Shown here one piece after another: positions 26,746-35,959 of a stretch of 64,000 nucleotides of DNA. The position numbers and the translations under genes are program-made. Origin of the DNA: Chloroflexota bacterium. GTDB taxonomy: Bacteria > Chloroflexota > Anaerolineae > Anaerolineales > Anaerolineaceae. The stretch covers positions 1 through 64,000 of the forward strand of contig JAKAFP010000005.1 in NCBI GenBank assembly GCA_021825925.1. The letters run 5' to 3'. The notes beneath the pieces were generated by a model. It was not told where the DNA came from. It saw only the letters and a list, made by a program, of their open reading frames with translations, and made no database searches. Every line of letters begins with the position of its first letter. Positions within the stretch are counted from its first letter, which is position 1.

Positions 26746-27564
26746 ATGTTTGATTCCATGAATGATAACGAGTGGCGCCTGATCCGGCTTGAACGCCTGG
26801 GTCTGAAAGAGGATCCATTTAAACTTTCAGCCGATCCGCGTTACCTCTACCTTGGCCCTGAGCACCTGGCGGTTTATCGTCAGGCACAGGGTGTCATTTC
26901 GCGCCGCCGCGGATTGGCCCTCATCACCGGCGACATGGGCATGGGCAAGAGTTCACTTGCCCGGCGCCTCTATGATGTGTATGCCTCCGAAGAGAATATT
27001 GATATCTGCTACATTCATACAGCGGCCTTTAAGTCAGCCATGGACGCCGCCCGCCAGATCTCACAAACCCTGGGGGTGCCTCCCCAACGCTCCTTCCAGC
27101 GTCAGATGGAGGGGCTGGAAAAATTCATGGCCGATGCCTATGCCGCCAACCACAACGTAATTGTACTGCTGGATGACGCTCAGTTGATGGAAGGCGAAGC
27201 GCTTGAAGTGCTACACCGTCTTTACAATTTTGATTATGACGCCAAGGTGGTTCAAGTGCTGGCTTTCGGCCAGTCTGAAATGTCTGGCGTGTTCGAGTTG
27301 AACAAATCGGTCAACGCACGCGTCTTTGTGCGTCTAGCCCTGCCTCCCCTCACCCTCTCCAGTGCGTTGCAGATGGTGGTTTTCAGGCTGCGGGTGGCTG
27401 GCCGGTCAGAGCCGTTGATCAATGATGATGCTTTTGAAGTCTTGTACGAAAAATCGCAAGGTGTGCCACGCGAGATCATCCGTCTGTGTGCCCTTTCGAT
27501 GGACCATTTGCTGCAGAGTGAAGATTCCATGATCAGCGTGGAAATCGCTCGGAAGGTGAAGTGA
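26746..27564 (+). CDS. ExeA/TniB-like AAA ATPase
   Basis: An AAA ATPase of 272 residues. It starts with the typical LGLKEDPFKLSADPRYLYLG (about 15-34). Walker A is GDMGMGKSSLARRL (about 63-76) and Walker B VIVLLDDAQLM (about 136-146), followed by the ExeA-type LEVLHRLYNFDY and a C-terminal helical lid (YEKSQGVPREIIRLCALSMD). Relatives serve in type II secretion (ExeA/GspA), in transposition (TniB, MuB-like) and in plasmid functions; no transposase or secretin lies nearby. The ATG at 26746 follows GGAGGAAG. It shares a 4-base overlap with the next gene and heads a three-gene operon ending in the DnaA-domain-I protein, so a DNA-replication role is inferred. Confidence 0.85.
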   Translation: MFDSMNDNEWRLIRLERLGLKEDPFKLSADPRYLYLGPEHLAVYRQAQGVISRRRGLALITGDMGMGKSSLARRLYDVYASEENIDICYIHTAAFKSAMDAARQISQTLGVPPQRSFQRQMEGLEKFMADAYAANHNVIVLLDDAQLMEGEALEVLHRLYNFDYDAKVVQVLAFGQSEMSGVFELNKSVNARVFVRLALPPLTLSSALQMVVFRLRVAGRSEPLINDDAFEVLYEKSQGVPREIIRLCALSMDHLLQSEDSMISVEIARKVK

Positions 27565-27896
27565 GTATGGCTGCTAACACGAACTCCAACCGGAGTGCCT
27601 GGGTGCAACTCTATGAAGCCCGCAGCGTGCCCAGCGAACCCGAAAGTCGTTCGCCGGGTCGTCCGCCGGGTATTGTGCCGCGGCGCAAAGTCGGGCTTAC
27701 CCTGTCACAGGGTGAGATCACCGAAATTGAACATTGGCAGGATCGTTTTTCCAATTTAATGGGACGCAAAGTATCCGTCGGTGAGACCGTCGGTATTCTG
27801 GTGCGTATTTGTTCTGCCCGTTTGGCGAATCTTGAAGAAGAACTGGATACCCAGGTTCTTTCGATGTTCGTGGAGAAATTGGTTGGCGAGGAATGA
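27561..27896 (+). CDS. small basic protein of the Rep-like operon, unrecognised
   Basis: An unrecognised protein of 111 residues (GTG start overlapping the previous stop as GTGA), or 109 from the ATG at 27567. The first 45 residues are Ser/Pro/Arg-rich (SRSPGRPPGIVPRRK) and look disordered and DNA- or RNA-binding. The remainder (LTLSQGEITEIEHWQDRFSN, then KVSVGETVGILVRICSARLA) could form a ribbon-helix-helix or a short helical domain. Tight coupling to the AAA ATPase suggests that the two products work together. The function is unknown. Confidence 0.7.
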   Translation: MSMAANTNSNRSAWVQLYEARSVPSEPESRSPGRPPGIVPRRKVGLTLSQGEITEIEHWQDRFSNLMGRKVSVGETVGILVRICSARLANLEEELDTQVLSMFVEKLVGEE

Positions 27897-28078
27897 ATTA
27901 TTTCTTCCAAAAACCCAGGGGTTTTCCGGTAGAAAAAATTATTCAACAGGTTGATGAACGGAAGATTTCGCGAAGAGACCAGTAAAGAGAAATTAGAATA
28001 AATGTTCTGAATTAGTAATACTTGGGATAAAACAACGGCGGCAGGGTGGGGTTGCCGAGAATTCAGGAAAGGGTCTGC

Positions 28079-29014
28079 ATGGACCAGCCGTTACAAAACC
28101 GATCATTGGGAGTGAACCTGCCTGGGCATAAAGAAGCCTGGGAAATGGTGCTCGGGGAGCTGCGCCACGATATGTCGCGTGCCCTTTACGAGACCTGGGT
28201 TCAACCCCTGCGTTTGATCGGTTACGAGAACAAGACCTTTACGGTGGGGGCATACAACACTTACGGCAAGGCCTGGGTGGAAGAGCGCCTCAGCGCCCAG
28301 ATTTCCCGTATTCTCGAAGGACTTTACAGCGAACCGGTGGCCTTTAAGGTGATTGTGCAAAACGGTTTCTATAAGGGCAACAATGCTTCAGCCTCGGTCA
28401 GCTCACTGCAACCGTCGTACCAGGTGGCGGGTGATTTCAAAGAACCAACCATCAAAGTCGAAGAAGACGAACCTTCCATTTTGGTCTCGACCAAAACAGA
28501 TCTTTTTGCAGAAGAAGACGAAACCCCGGCAGGCGCAGCGCCGGTGAACGATCGTTCACGCAAGTTCATGCTGCAGCGCGCCTACGGCAGCGAAAGGGCA
28601 CGCCTCATCCAGCCCGAGCGCGGCATGTTCCTCACCAATTACTTTTTCAATAACTGGCTGCCCCTGTTGGGGCATTCCGCTTTTACCGTCATCATGGCTG
28701 CCCGCTCGCTGTGCTTCTGGAACCCCATGACCGGCGAACTGCGCAACGTGGTCGAAACCGAAATGGGCGAACTGGCCGAAAGGGCCGCCGTCTCCGTCCG
28801 CACCGTCAAGGATGTGCTCAACAACGAACTGGTGCAGCGCTACTTTTTACGCTACCGCGTGCGCCGGGTGATGACCTCCAACGGTGTCAGAACCGCCGGC
28901 ATTAGCCTGCAGGTGCGCATGGACGATCCCCTCACGCCGCTGGATCAGGTCACTTCCGGGCTGATGGAAGAAGAGGAATGGTACTTCCCCGAGTTCTCGG
29001 GGGAGAAAGAATAG
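28079..29014 (+). CDS. DnaA domain I fused to a Rep-like winged-helix region
   Basis: A protein of 311 residues from ATG 28079, preceded by GAAAGGG; an in-frame GTG lies at 28046. Residues about 18-90 match DnaA domain I: WEMVLGELRHDMSRALYETW, then VGAYNTYGKAWVEERL, then a final F.V.V strand. That domain self-associates and contacts the replicative helicase. An acidic linker follows (about 105-155). The C-terminal part (about 160-295) has FLTNYFFNNWLPLLGHSAF and a predicted HTH (MGELAERAAVSVRTVKDVL), like plasmid Rep or primosomal DnaD-type winged helices. There is no AAA+ domain and no DnaA domain IV signature. It ends the operon and may recruit helicase to a local origin; this is inferred. 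Confidence 0.8.
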   Translation: MDQPLQNRSLGVNLPGHKEAWEMVLGELRHDMSRALYETWVQPLRLIGYENKTFTVGAYNTYGKAWVEERLSAQISRILEGLYSEPVAFKVIVQNGFYKGNNASASVSSLQPSYQVAGDFKEPTIKVEEDEPSILVSTKTDLFAEEDETPAGAAPVNDRSRKFMLQRAYGSERARLIQPERGMFLTNYFFNNWLPLLGHSAFTVIMAARSLCFWNPMTGELRNVVETEMGELAERAAVSVRTVKDVLNNELVQRYFLRYRVRRVMTSNGVRTAGISLQVRMDDPLTPLDQVTSGLMEEEEWYFPEFSGEKE

Positions 29015-29017
29015 CAT

Positions 29018-29065
29018 AATACAAAAAAGGATCCTTTTCATTGAGAAGGATCCTTTTTTTGTATT
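29018..29065. terminator. strong bidirectional terminator
   Basis: Arms 29018-29036 and 29046-29065 form an 18-19 bp stem around GGATCC with a 9-nt loop and long A/T runs. It separates the Rep-like operon from the convergent pullulanase gene. Confidence 0.92.
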
Positions 29066-29104
29066 GTTTAGATGTGTTTATTGAAGAAGTAGAAAAAATC
29101 TTTT

Positions 29105-32100
29105 CTATTTGTATATTACAAAAACACTTGTGGATAACGCCGGGATTATGAATGACCCGCTGGAAGCGACATAAGCTGATATTTTTACAATTGGATCAAC
29201 AGAATCAACAAGAACCGGGTGTAATTGAAAAGCCTGACCAACCAGTGTTTCTTCAGTGAAGGAAATGCTTTTCTGATTTGAATTAAAGAAGACCAAAATA
29301 TCACTATATTTGGGGTCCAAATCATTTTTATCTTGAATTCTCATAACGATCAATCCAGGAATTTGTATGGTGCCGGTATTATAAAAACTCACACAATTAG
29401 AAACCTGTTCTGCTGTAGTTAATCTAAATAGAAGTGAACTTTTTCGGATCTCAAGATACTCTTTGAATACATTCGAAGCAAAAGCAATCTGGGTGGAACT
29501 GGGTTTAAGCTGGGTATTGCCGAGAAGGGGACGGTAAATCTCCCAATTGCTTGAACCTTCTATGGGTAAACCGATCCCCCAATTATTACTCTTATAGGTC
29601 CAATCCAGGGCATTGAACCAATCTCCTGAGTCATACGAATTATCATCCAGCGATTTTGAACGCAGCAGATCATCTCCCGCATGAAAGAAAGGAATGCCCT
29701 GACTGAACATCGGAAAACTCAAAGCCAAGTTGTTCATGCGGATGCGGTTGTCTAAATTTATTTTGGCTGATGCTTTTACTTGGATTGCATCAAAAAGGGT
29801 TTGATTGTCGTGAGCTGAAACATAGGCGATATTCTCCTGCGGGTCCAGTGTATAACCCGCCTGCAAGCCGCCATATAAGACACGAGTCCCATCGGCTAAA
29901 TCACCATTTGAGCGCATGATCACATAATTTTCAAGATTACCTGCCAGAGTGAGACGAATCCAGTCAGTATAATCCAGCAGTTTTTCAAGTTGTTTGGCTG
30001 GTTTTCTTGTTTCAGCTGCGTTGGGATTCAAATAGAGACCTGTACTGAAACCCTGCAGGCGTAAATCATCGAATGGATTTCCACCCCTTACCGCGTCTCT
30101 CATTCTATCGTTGAATACGCCAATTCCCGTCCCCCCTATATTCAATTGAGTGGAATTGATTCCACGGGCATTTTTGGCAACCTCTCCAAAATCCCATCCT
30201 TCGCCATAGATATAGATGGCTTTCCCGTCCACTCCATCATTTTCAAGTGTCAACGCATCCAGGGCGGCCCTTACGGCTTTCATATTCGATAGCATATGGT
30301 GTCCCATTAAGTCAAATCTGAATCCATCAACTTTGTATTTGGTTGCCCAAGTGACAACCGAATCTACCATCAGTTTTTGCATCATTTTATGTTCAGTAGC
30401 AGTGTTTTGACAGCATGTACTGGTGGTCACATTTCCTTCGGTATCCAGTCGGTAATAATAGCCAGGAACGATCTTGTCCAATACCGATTTGGGGTCTTGG
30501 CCCGCTTGAGAAGTATGGTTATAGACTACATCCATCACCACGCGCAAACCACTCTCATTAATGGCTTTGACCATTTCTCTGAACTCTTCGATTCTTGTTG
30601 ATCCATCTGGATTCGTTGCATAGCTGCCTTCAGGAACAGTGTAATGGTAGGGATCATATCCCCAGTTGAATCCATCTTCTCCTTTGACCAATGAAACGGC
30701 AAGCGATTGTTGATCGGAATTGGAAGGATATTTTTTTAACAAGGTTTCATCAACGTTTAACCAGGTGGAACTGTCTTCATTCACACTCGCAATATCGAAA
30801 ACCGGTAAAAGATGAATGTGAGTCAATCCAGCTTCAGCCAAAGAAGTCAGGTGTTTCATTCCATCTGACTCTGGAACCGTAAAAGCCATGAATTTTCCAC
30901 GTAGGTTTTCAGGCACAGTTTCGTCATGGATACTGAAATCGCGAACATGCAACTCATAAATCACTATGTCTTCAGGGTTAAGAAGTTCCGGTTTTACGAG
31001 GTTATCCCATCCTTCCGGTTTTAATGACAAATCATCCAAATCAACCATTTGACTCTTCAAGCTGTTTGTCGAAAGACTGAATGAATAGGGATCGGTAACC
31101 AGATTTTTTTCAATCTTGCCTGTCTTGGGGCTAAAAACTTGCACTTCATACAGGTAAAATTTATTTTTCCACTCTTTTTCGCCTTTGATACTCCACACAC
31201 CAGATACATCATCGCGAATCATCGGGAAATATTTACCGACAATTACGCTTGAACTTTCATAGATCCTGACACCAACAGAGATTGCAGAAGGAGCCCACAA
31301 TCTTAAGGTCGGGGTTTGCTCGGTGAACTCCACACCTAGTATTCCTGAATAATCGTATACCGCATCAAGAACACCTGCAATTTGAATTCCTGAGGCATCC
31401 ACCACTTTCCCATTATTATCACGAACAACAACCGCACATTGACTGCGCAAGATATCGGGAATTTTTGAAAAATCGTCCTTTGCCAGTTTAAAAGTAGAGA
31501 ATCCAGAGAGATACGGATTTTGAATCAATACGTCACCACCTGGACCGGATTTACTGAAAGTGAGCGGAATCTCTTTTCCGCCAGCGATACCGTCTGAGGT
31601 CAATTCAAGAGTTGCATCGGCTGAATAGAACAAAGAATACTTATATTTGGAGGAACCAGCAATATTCCACAAAATGGTGTCTTGATTAACCCAAATTGCT
31701 TTTTGTTTTGCAAGACTTCCCTTGGGGGCACCAGTTGTGCTGATAATTAATTCTTGTTTAACCATATCATATCCAAAATAGATTTCATCATTATCCTTAG
31801 AAACATCAAAGGTTGTTGATTTCCCTGTTGTACTATTCGTCTTTTGGTTTATAACAAGTGAGACTGAATAGGTGCCTGATTTTAATGCCTTGGTCACGAA
31901 AGTAAAATTTCCGTCCCCTTCAGGGTCCTGAAGCCAGGTTCGCATACATCCAGGATCATTATTTTTTTCACACCCCAATTGATCTTGAAAATCACCGACA
32001 ACCACTGGAATCGGCGTATTGTAATCATCAGCAATAACATGAGTCAGGTGATCGTAATAAAAAGTTACCTCAATTTGTTGATCCACGACCAGAGGAATGT

Positions 32101-32443
32101 CGGCTCCGCCCCTTGAAGCATTTTTCCCGTAGTTTTCATCCCAAGATCCATTAAGGGCAACCTTATAGCGCGGACCTTTCTTATCTTGATCGTTGCCAGG
32201 TGCGACAATAAAAGTTGCCTTCCAAATATTTGAGATGGGATCAAAAACTAAATTTGTTTTTTCACAGCCTGGCATCCAATCTCCGCTGCAACCCAATTCT
32301 GATTGCATTGTTCCTGCAATCGTGGCTGAGTCAGGTTGACTTGTTTCTTGGGCCGATGCTTTATTGATGGATCCTGGGAAAAGTGATGCAAACGAGAAGG
32401 ATAAAATGAAGCTGACTCTTAATATCTTTCCAATTCCAACCAT
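29105..32443 (-). CDS. pulA: secreted type I pullulanase
   Basis: Extracellular debranching enzyme cleaving alpha-1,6 links in pullulan and starch, about 1112 residues. A Sec signal peptide (ending near KASA, about 31) is followed by two X25-type beta modules, each with an LGC..D..PGC motif (about 38-125 and 130-220). Further beta modules and a CBM48-like domain come next (about 365-450). The GH13 catalytic region shows DVVYNHT (about 638), GFRFDLMGHH (nucleophile Asp about 709), IYGEGWDF (acid Glu about 748) and SAHDNQT (Asp about 879), then a C-terminal beta domain. The ATG at 32443 has GGAG at 7 bases and gives a better signal peptide than the frame opening at 32479. It is monocistronic, about 1 kb larger than minimal PulA, and fits a polysaccharide-fermenting lifestyle. 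Confidence 0.93.
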   Translation of the reverse strand: MVGIGKILRVSFILSFSFASLFPGSINKASAQETSQPDSATIAGTMQSELGCSGDWMPGCEKTNLVFDPISNIWKATFIVAPGNDQDKKGPRYKVALNGSWDENYGKNASRGGADIPLVVDQQIEVTFYYDHLTHVIADDYNTPIPVVVGDFQDQLGCEKNNDPGCMRTWLQDPEGDGNFTFVTKALKSGTYSVSLVINQKTNSTTGKSTTFDVSKDNDEIYFGYDMVKQELIISTTGAPKGSLAKQKAIWVNQDTILWNIAGSSKYKYSLFYSADATLELTSDGIAGGKEIPLTFSKSGPGGDVLIQNPYLSGFSTFKLAKDDFSKIPDILRSQCAVVVRDNNGKVVDASGIQIAGVLDAVYDYSGILGVEFTEQTPTLRLWAPSAISVGVRIYESSSVIVGKYFPMIRDDVSGVWSIKGEKEWKNKFYLYEVQVFSPKTGKIEKNLVTDPYSFSLSTNSLKSQMVDLDDLSLKPEGWDNLVKPELLNPEDIVIYELHVRDFSIHDETVPENLRGKFMAFTVPESDGMKHLTSLAEAGLTHIHLLPVFDIASVNEDSSTWLNVDETLLKKYPSNSDQQSLAVSLVKGEDGFNWGYDPYHYTVPEGSYATNPDGSTRIEEFREMVKAINESGLRVVMDVVYNHTSQAGQDPKSVLDKIVPGYYYRLDTEGNVTTSTCCQNTATEHKMMQKLMVDSVVTWATKYKVDGFRFDLMGHHMLSNMKAVRAALDALTLENDGVDGKAIYIYGEGWDFGEVAKNARGINSTQLNIGGTGIGVFNDRMRDAVRGGNPFDDLRLQGFSTGLYLNPNAAETRKPAKQLEKLLDYTDWIRLTLAGNLENYVIMRSNGDLADGTRVLYGGLQAGYTLDPQENIAYVSAHDNQTLFDAIQVKASAKINLDNRIRMNNLALSFPMFSQGIPFFHAGDDLLRSKSLDDNSYDSGDWFNALDWTYKSNNWGIGLPIEGSSNWEIYRPLLGNTQLKPSSTQIAFASNVFKEYLEIRKSSLLFRLTTAEQVSNCVSFYNTGTIQIPGLIVMRIQDKNDLDPKYSDILVFFNSNQKSISFTEETLVGQAFQLHPVLVDSVDPIVKISAYVASSGSFIIPALSTSVFVIYK

Positions 32444-32479
32444 TTTTCCGCTCCTTAAAGCAAGATAATTTGCTTTCAT

Positions 32480-32933
32480 ATTAAGACTACGGGTTTTCTA
32501 TTTACCTATTATTGCATCGTTTTATGGGTATTCCTCAATAAAATATTACTTGAAATGAATGAAAAAGATTATGTAACAAAAAGAGAACCAATTGTTTTTA
32601 GTTATTATTCATAATTTGAACAACATACAATTATTAAAATAAAAAATGTTAATAAAAACGGCTGATCAGGTTAGTATAAAAGAAGTGAATTCAAAATCAG
32701 CCAGAGATGAAATCAGAAAATTAATAGCGATATGTAATAAAAAATAGCAGTTTTATTAACCTTATGGCTTAAAAAGGGTCCTTAGCTCATCAAACGCAGC
32801 ATCATCCAACCTCTTCAAGCCTTTTTCCATGGGGCGATACTTCCCCGAGTTTTTCAGTGAGAAGGATTTGGTTAATAAAAGCAGAGATCCTCATAAAAAT
32901 GAGGATCTCTGCTTATTGTAAGTTGATGGGTTT
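32480..32933. other. 454-bp AT-rich intergenic region
   Basis: No gene is supported. Bases 32510-32760 are strongly AT-rich and presumably hold the pullulanase promoter. On the minus strand a short frame is open from 32853 to a stop at 32762-32764, reading M-EKGLKRLDDAAFDELRT from 32830. It may be the 3' remnant of a lost gene. A terminator for the MCP gene lies at the right end. Confidence 0.4.
32879..32914 (-). terminator. terminator of the MCP gene
   Basis: A 16-bp perfect stem (AAGCAGAGATCCTCAT and its complement) has a 4-nt AAAA loop. It lies 20 bases past the stop; the sequence leaving it on the minus strand is T-rich. Confidence 0.9.
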
Positions 32934-35042
32934 CTATGCAAGTTGAAACATGGATACCGCTTCAGTCAGCGATTTTGCAATTTCAGCCGCGGAGTGAGCC
33001 AGGTCGGCTACTTCTCTGGCCTGGGCGGAGATTTCTTCCGTGGAGGCGGATACCTCTTCCACTGCCGCGCTGTTCTCTTCACTGACGCTCGAAATATTTT
33101 CGATTGCCGAAACAACAGTTTGAGAACCGGCGGACATTTCTTCAGTGGCGGCCGTGTTCTCCTCGACGACGGCTGACACGCGGTCAACAGAACTGGTCAA
33201 GGCTTCGGCAGCGGCGCGCATGCTGACGGCGGCATTGTTCACGACGCCGGCCTGGTCGTTCACCTTTTGAACGGATTCCATGATCTGGGTTAAAGCCTGG
33301 TTAGCCAGGTTGGAATACTCAACGCCCCGATCCACTTCGGCAGTACTGGCATGCATGGCGGTGACCGCATCACCGACTGTAGTTTGAATATTATTGATCA
33401 AAGTACCAATCTCTTTTGTAGCAACGCTAGAACGTTCTGCCAGTTTTCTAACTTCATCTGCTACAACGGCAAAACCTTTACCTGCTTCACCAGCCCGGGC
33501 AGCCTCGATGGCAGCATTCAATGCTAGTAAATTGGTTTGACTGGCGATCTCAGAGATGGTCTCCAGGATCATGCCGATGTTCTTGCTGAGTTCACCCATC
33601 TCTTCCACTTTGTGGGTGGATTGCATGACCTGTTGCTTGATGGAGTTCATTCCCTCCAGGTTGGTCTGCATGACCTTTTGACCTTCATTGGCTGTTATGG
33701 CGGCGCTGTTGGAGTTTTGAGCCACGACCCCAATACCTTCGATGACTTGCTCAATATCAGCATTAATGCGAACTGCTACTTCTGAGGTCTCATTGATCGC
33801 TATTGATTGATCTGACGCGCCTTTGGCTACTCCGTCAATTGCCCGAGCCATATGTTCGACAGATTGAGAGGTTAAGGTTACAGATTCAGTTTCCTGGGTG
33901 ATACCACGGGCTACTTGTTGGATGGTGTCGGCGATTTGAGCCGTGGCAGTCCCTGAGGTTTCGGCGGTTTGTTCAAGTTGTTGTGAAGCCAGATCTAATG
34001 ATTGCGCGTTTTCAACAACCTTTGAAATCGAGTGATTTAAGCTGGTCAACATGTGCTTGTAGGCAAGCCCAAGTGTGTCTCGATCAGACAGGGTCTGTAT
34101 GTTTTCTGTCAGATCCCCTTTGGAAAGACGGGTGGCCGTGGCAGCCTTGTTTTGGATGTATCCAATCAAGCTGTAAAGGGATCTTCCCAGGGCACCAATT
34201 TCGTCTTGTGAATCCGATTCGATTTTGCAGTTTAGATCGCCGGTAGCGACAACAGCATCCACCTCTTTGACCATGGAGCGCAACGGTTTGGTGGTAATGT
34301 TCGCGATCAGCTGACCCAATAGTGAAGCAATGGTCATTCCAAGACTGCCGAGAAACGCCAGCGTTTGGTTGTTTTTCCTTACCAACGCTTCAACTGCATT
34401 CATATCTTGGGATAGTGAAGCAAGTTTTTGTGAAAAGTTGGTATGCGAAAAAACAATAAAGATTTGAATGATTGAAATGGCAAAAAGTGTGGATACCAAA
34501 AGTGAAACCACCATTTTGGTTGAAAAATTAAAATCTTTCCAATAACGAATAATCACGAAAGCTCCAGCAGCGGCCAGGATCATGGTAAATAGAAGCATGA
34601 CCTTCTCAGTGGAATTGTCGGCGAATGGTCTTGAAGCAGGGCCCCAAAAGTCAATTGCTGCAGTGAGGTTGGCGAGAAGCACACTGGCAATAATTCCTTT
34701 GGCAACGTGTTTGGTTTTTAAAAGCAGGACTGCATACACAATTCCGATTACAATCACCATGGTGGCCATGTGAAAGCTGATGCCTGCCCTGTCCAGAGGT
34801 TGCATGATTCCCATCTGGAAAAAGGAGGCACTCAATCCAAGAATGAAGGCGGCGGAGTAATGCTTTCTCCGGATGAGAACCATAATGATGATGGTCGCCA
34901 AAAATGTACCAATATTTGAAAAAGTGGAAACGTTAAAGTTTTTTCGCAGGAGCGCGGTAATCATGCTGGCTATGCTGAAAAAAGCCAGGAATACTGAAAG
35001 CCCGATAGCACCGGCTTTCTTGCCATCTTTGTTGTTATTCAT
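32934..35042 (-). CDS. methyl-accepting chemotaxis protein with eight-TM sensor
   Basis: A chemoreceptor-like signalling protein of 702 residues. Instead of the usual two helices and a periplasmic domain, the N terminus has about seven hydrophobic segments in the first 200 residues. A short loop and an eighth segment (about 228-247) follow, then HAMP (about 250-302) and a second HAMP-like linker. The cytoplasmic MA domain spans about 345-700, with the hairpin [21 protein letters not shown] near 505 and the [17 protein letters not shown] tip. The sensor probably detects a signal within the membrane (lipid, redox or proton state). No other chemotaxis gene is close by. It could regulate something other than motility. 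Confidence 0.9.
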   Translation of the reverse strand: MNNNKDGKKAGAIGLSVFLAFFSIASMITALLRKNFNVSTFSNIGTFLATIIIMVLIRRKHYSAAFILGLSASFFQMGIMQPLDRAGISFHMATMVIVIGIVYAVLLLKTKHVAKGIIASVLLANLTAAIDFWGPASRPFADNSTEKVMLLFTMILAAAGAFVIIRYWKDFNFSTKMVVSLLVSTLFAISIIQIFIVFSHTNFSQKLASLSQDMNAVEALVRKNNQTLAFLGSLGMTIASLLGQLIANITTKPLRSMVKEVDAVVATGDLNCKIESDSQDEIGALGRSLYSLIGYIQNKAATATRLSKGDLTENIQTLSDRDTLGLAYKHMLTSLNHSISKVVENAQSLDLASQQLEQTAETSGTATAQIADTIQQVARGITQETESVTLTSQSVEHMARAIDGVAKGASDQSIAINETSEVAVRINADIEQVIEGIGVVAQNSNSAAITANEGQKVMQTNLEGMNSIKQQVMQSTHKVEEMGELSKNIGMILETISEIASQTNLLALNAAIEAARAGEAGKGFAVVADEVRKLAERSSVATKEIGTLINNIQTTVGDAVTAMHASTAEVDRGVEYSNLANQALTQIMESVQKVNDQAGVVNNAAVSMRAAAEALTSSVDRVSAVVEENTAATEEMSAGSQTVVSAIENISSVSEENSAAVEEVSASTEEISAQAREVADLAHSAAEIAKSLTEAVSMFQLA

Positions 35043-35221
35043 TTTATTTTCCTCGAATTAGTAATGTAGGCGGCGATAAAAAAAGTTGCAAAATTCAACA
35101 ATATAAATATAGCCACTTATTGTGATAAAAATAATAAAAAAAGGGTTAATTTGAATTAATCATCAATAAAATAAAAGTTCCATCTAACAAGATCAGCAAA
35201 CAAAATGAATACCTAATATGG

Positions 35222-35244
35222 TATAATCTAGACAGACTAGACAG
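35222..35244 (+). promoter_or_regulatory. promoter and repeated operator of the toxin-antitoxin pair
   Basis: TATAAT (35222-35227) is followed by two direct copies of CTAGACAG (35228-35235 and 35237-35244). No good -35 is visible. Phd-type antitoxins usually repress their own operon through sites placed like this. Confidence 0.55.
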
Positions 35245-35269
35245 GCTATTTATAAAATTAGAGGTGAAA

Positions 35270-35512
35270 ATGGAAAACGAGTGGCAATTGCAAGATGCAA
35301 AAAATAAATTCAGCGAAGTGGTCAATCAGGCCCTCTCAAAAGGCCCTCAGCTCATTACACGCCGTGGCGAGAAGACCGTTGTTTTGCTTTCTTTTGTGGA
35401 CTATGAAAAGTTATGTAAAGCCCAGGGCAAACTCTCAGATTTCTTTCGCGCTTCACCTCTCGCAGATTCCGCCGTCAGCCGGGATAACGGTAAGCGGGGT
35501 GAGGACATTTAG
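35270..35512 (+). CDS. Phd/YefM-family antitoxin
   Basis: An antitoxin of 80 residues. The N-terminal Phd fold is clear (WQLQDAKNKFSEVVNQALSK, then GPQLITRRGEKTVVLLSFVDYEKL, about 4-48). The C-terminal tail (LSDFFRASPLADSAVSRDNG) would wrap the toxin. The ATG at 35270 has GAGG at 5 bases; an in-frame GTG lies two codons earlier. The stop overlaps or abuts the toxin start. It is predicted to repress its own promoter and neutralise the PIN toxin. Confidence 0.9.
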   Translation: MENEWQLQDAKNKFSEVVNQALSKGPQLITRRGEKTVVLLSFVDYEKLCKAQGKLSDFFRASPLADSAVSRDNGKRGEDI

Positions 35513-35514
35513 TG

Positions 35515-35937
35515 ATGAAATACTTATTGGACACACCACTTTTGGGAGAGTTGATGCACGCCCATGCTGATGACTGGCTGGTAAGGTGGATGGATGCTTT
35601 AAATGAGGATGAAGTCTGCCTCAGTGTTTTAACCATTGGTGAGATCGTAAAGACCATCGAATCGGAACCTGAGTTGCCCCGAAAAACTGATCTGTATCGC
35701 TGGTTGGAAGATGAATTGTTGGTTCGATTTCATGGCAGGATCATTCCACTGGATATGGAGATCATCATGGAATGGGGCAGGGTGAGTGCGCAATGCGAAG
35801 AAAAGGGCAAACCCATTTCTGCTCTGGACGGAATGATTGCAGCCACTGTTCGTGCAAGAAACCTGGTACTGATAACTTATGATCGAGAGATCTATTCTGA
35901 GGCAGGGATCGAAGTCTCTGACCCGTGGCAGGGATAA
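35515..35937 (+). CDS. PIN-domain toxin (VapC-like ribonuclease)
   Basis: A PIN-domain endoribonuclease of 140 residues, partner of the Phd-type antitoxin. The four acidic metal-binding positions are visible: Asp6 in YLLDT, Glu43 in LTIGEIVK, the Asp in ISALDGMIAAT and the Asp in LITYDREIY. The usual DTN motif near the N terminus is DTP here. RNA cleavage and growth control are inferred from the family. A GTG three bases earlier is an alternative start. There is no terminator before the convergent gene 23 bases away. Confidence 0.88.
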   Translation: MKYLLDTPLLGELMHAHADDWLVRWMDALNEDEVCLSVLTIGEIVKTIESEPELPRKTDLYRWLEDELLVRFHGRIIPLDMEIIMEWGRVSAQCEEKGKPISALDGMIAATVRARNLVLITYDREIYSEAGIEVSDPWQG

Positions 35938-35959
35938 ATGTCTTCAAACAAGGCTGGAT

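Noticed and set aside
29129-29137. Perfect DnaA box TGTGGATAA just after the Rep-like operon
   Set aside because: It lies inside the pullulanase coding region and stands alone. Another perfect copy lies inside the TetR gene (5339). Single 9-mers are expected by chance in a window of this size.
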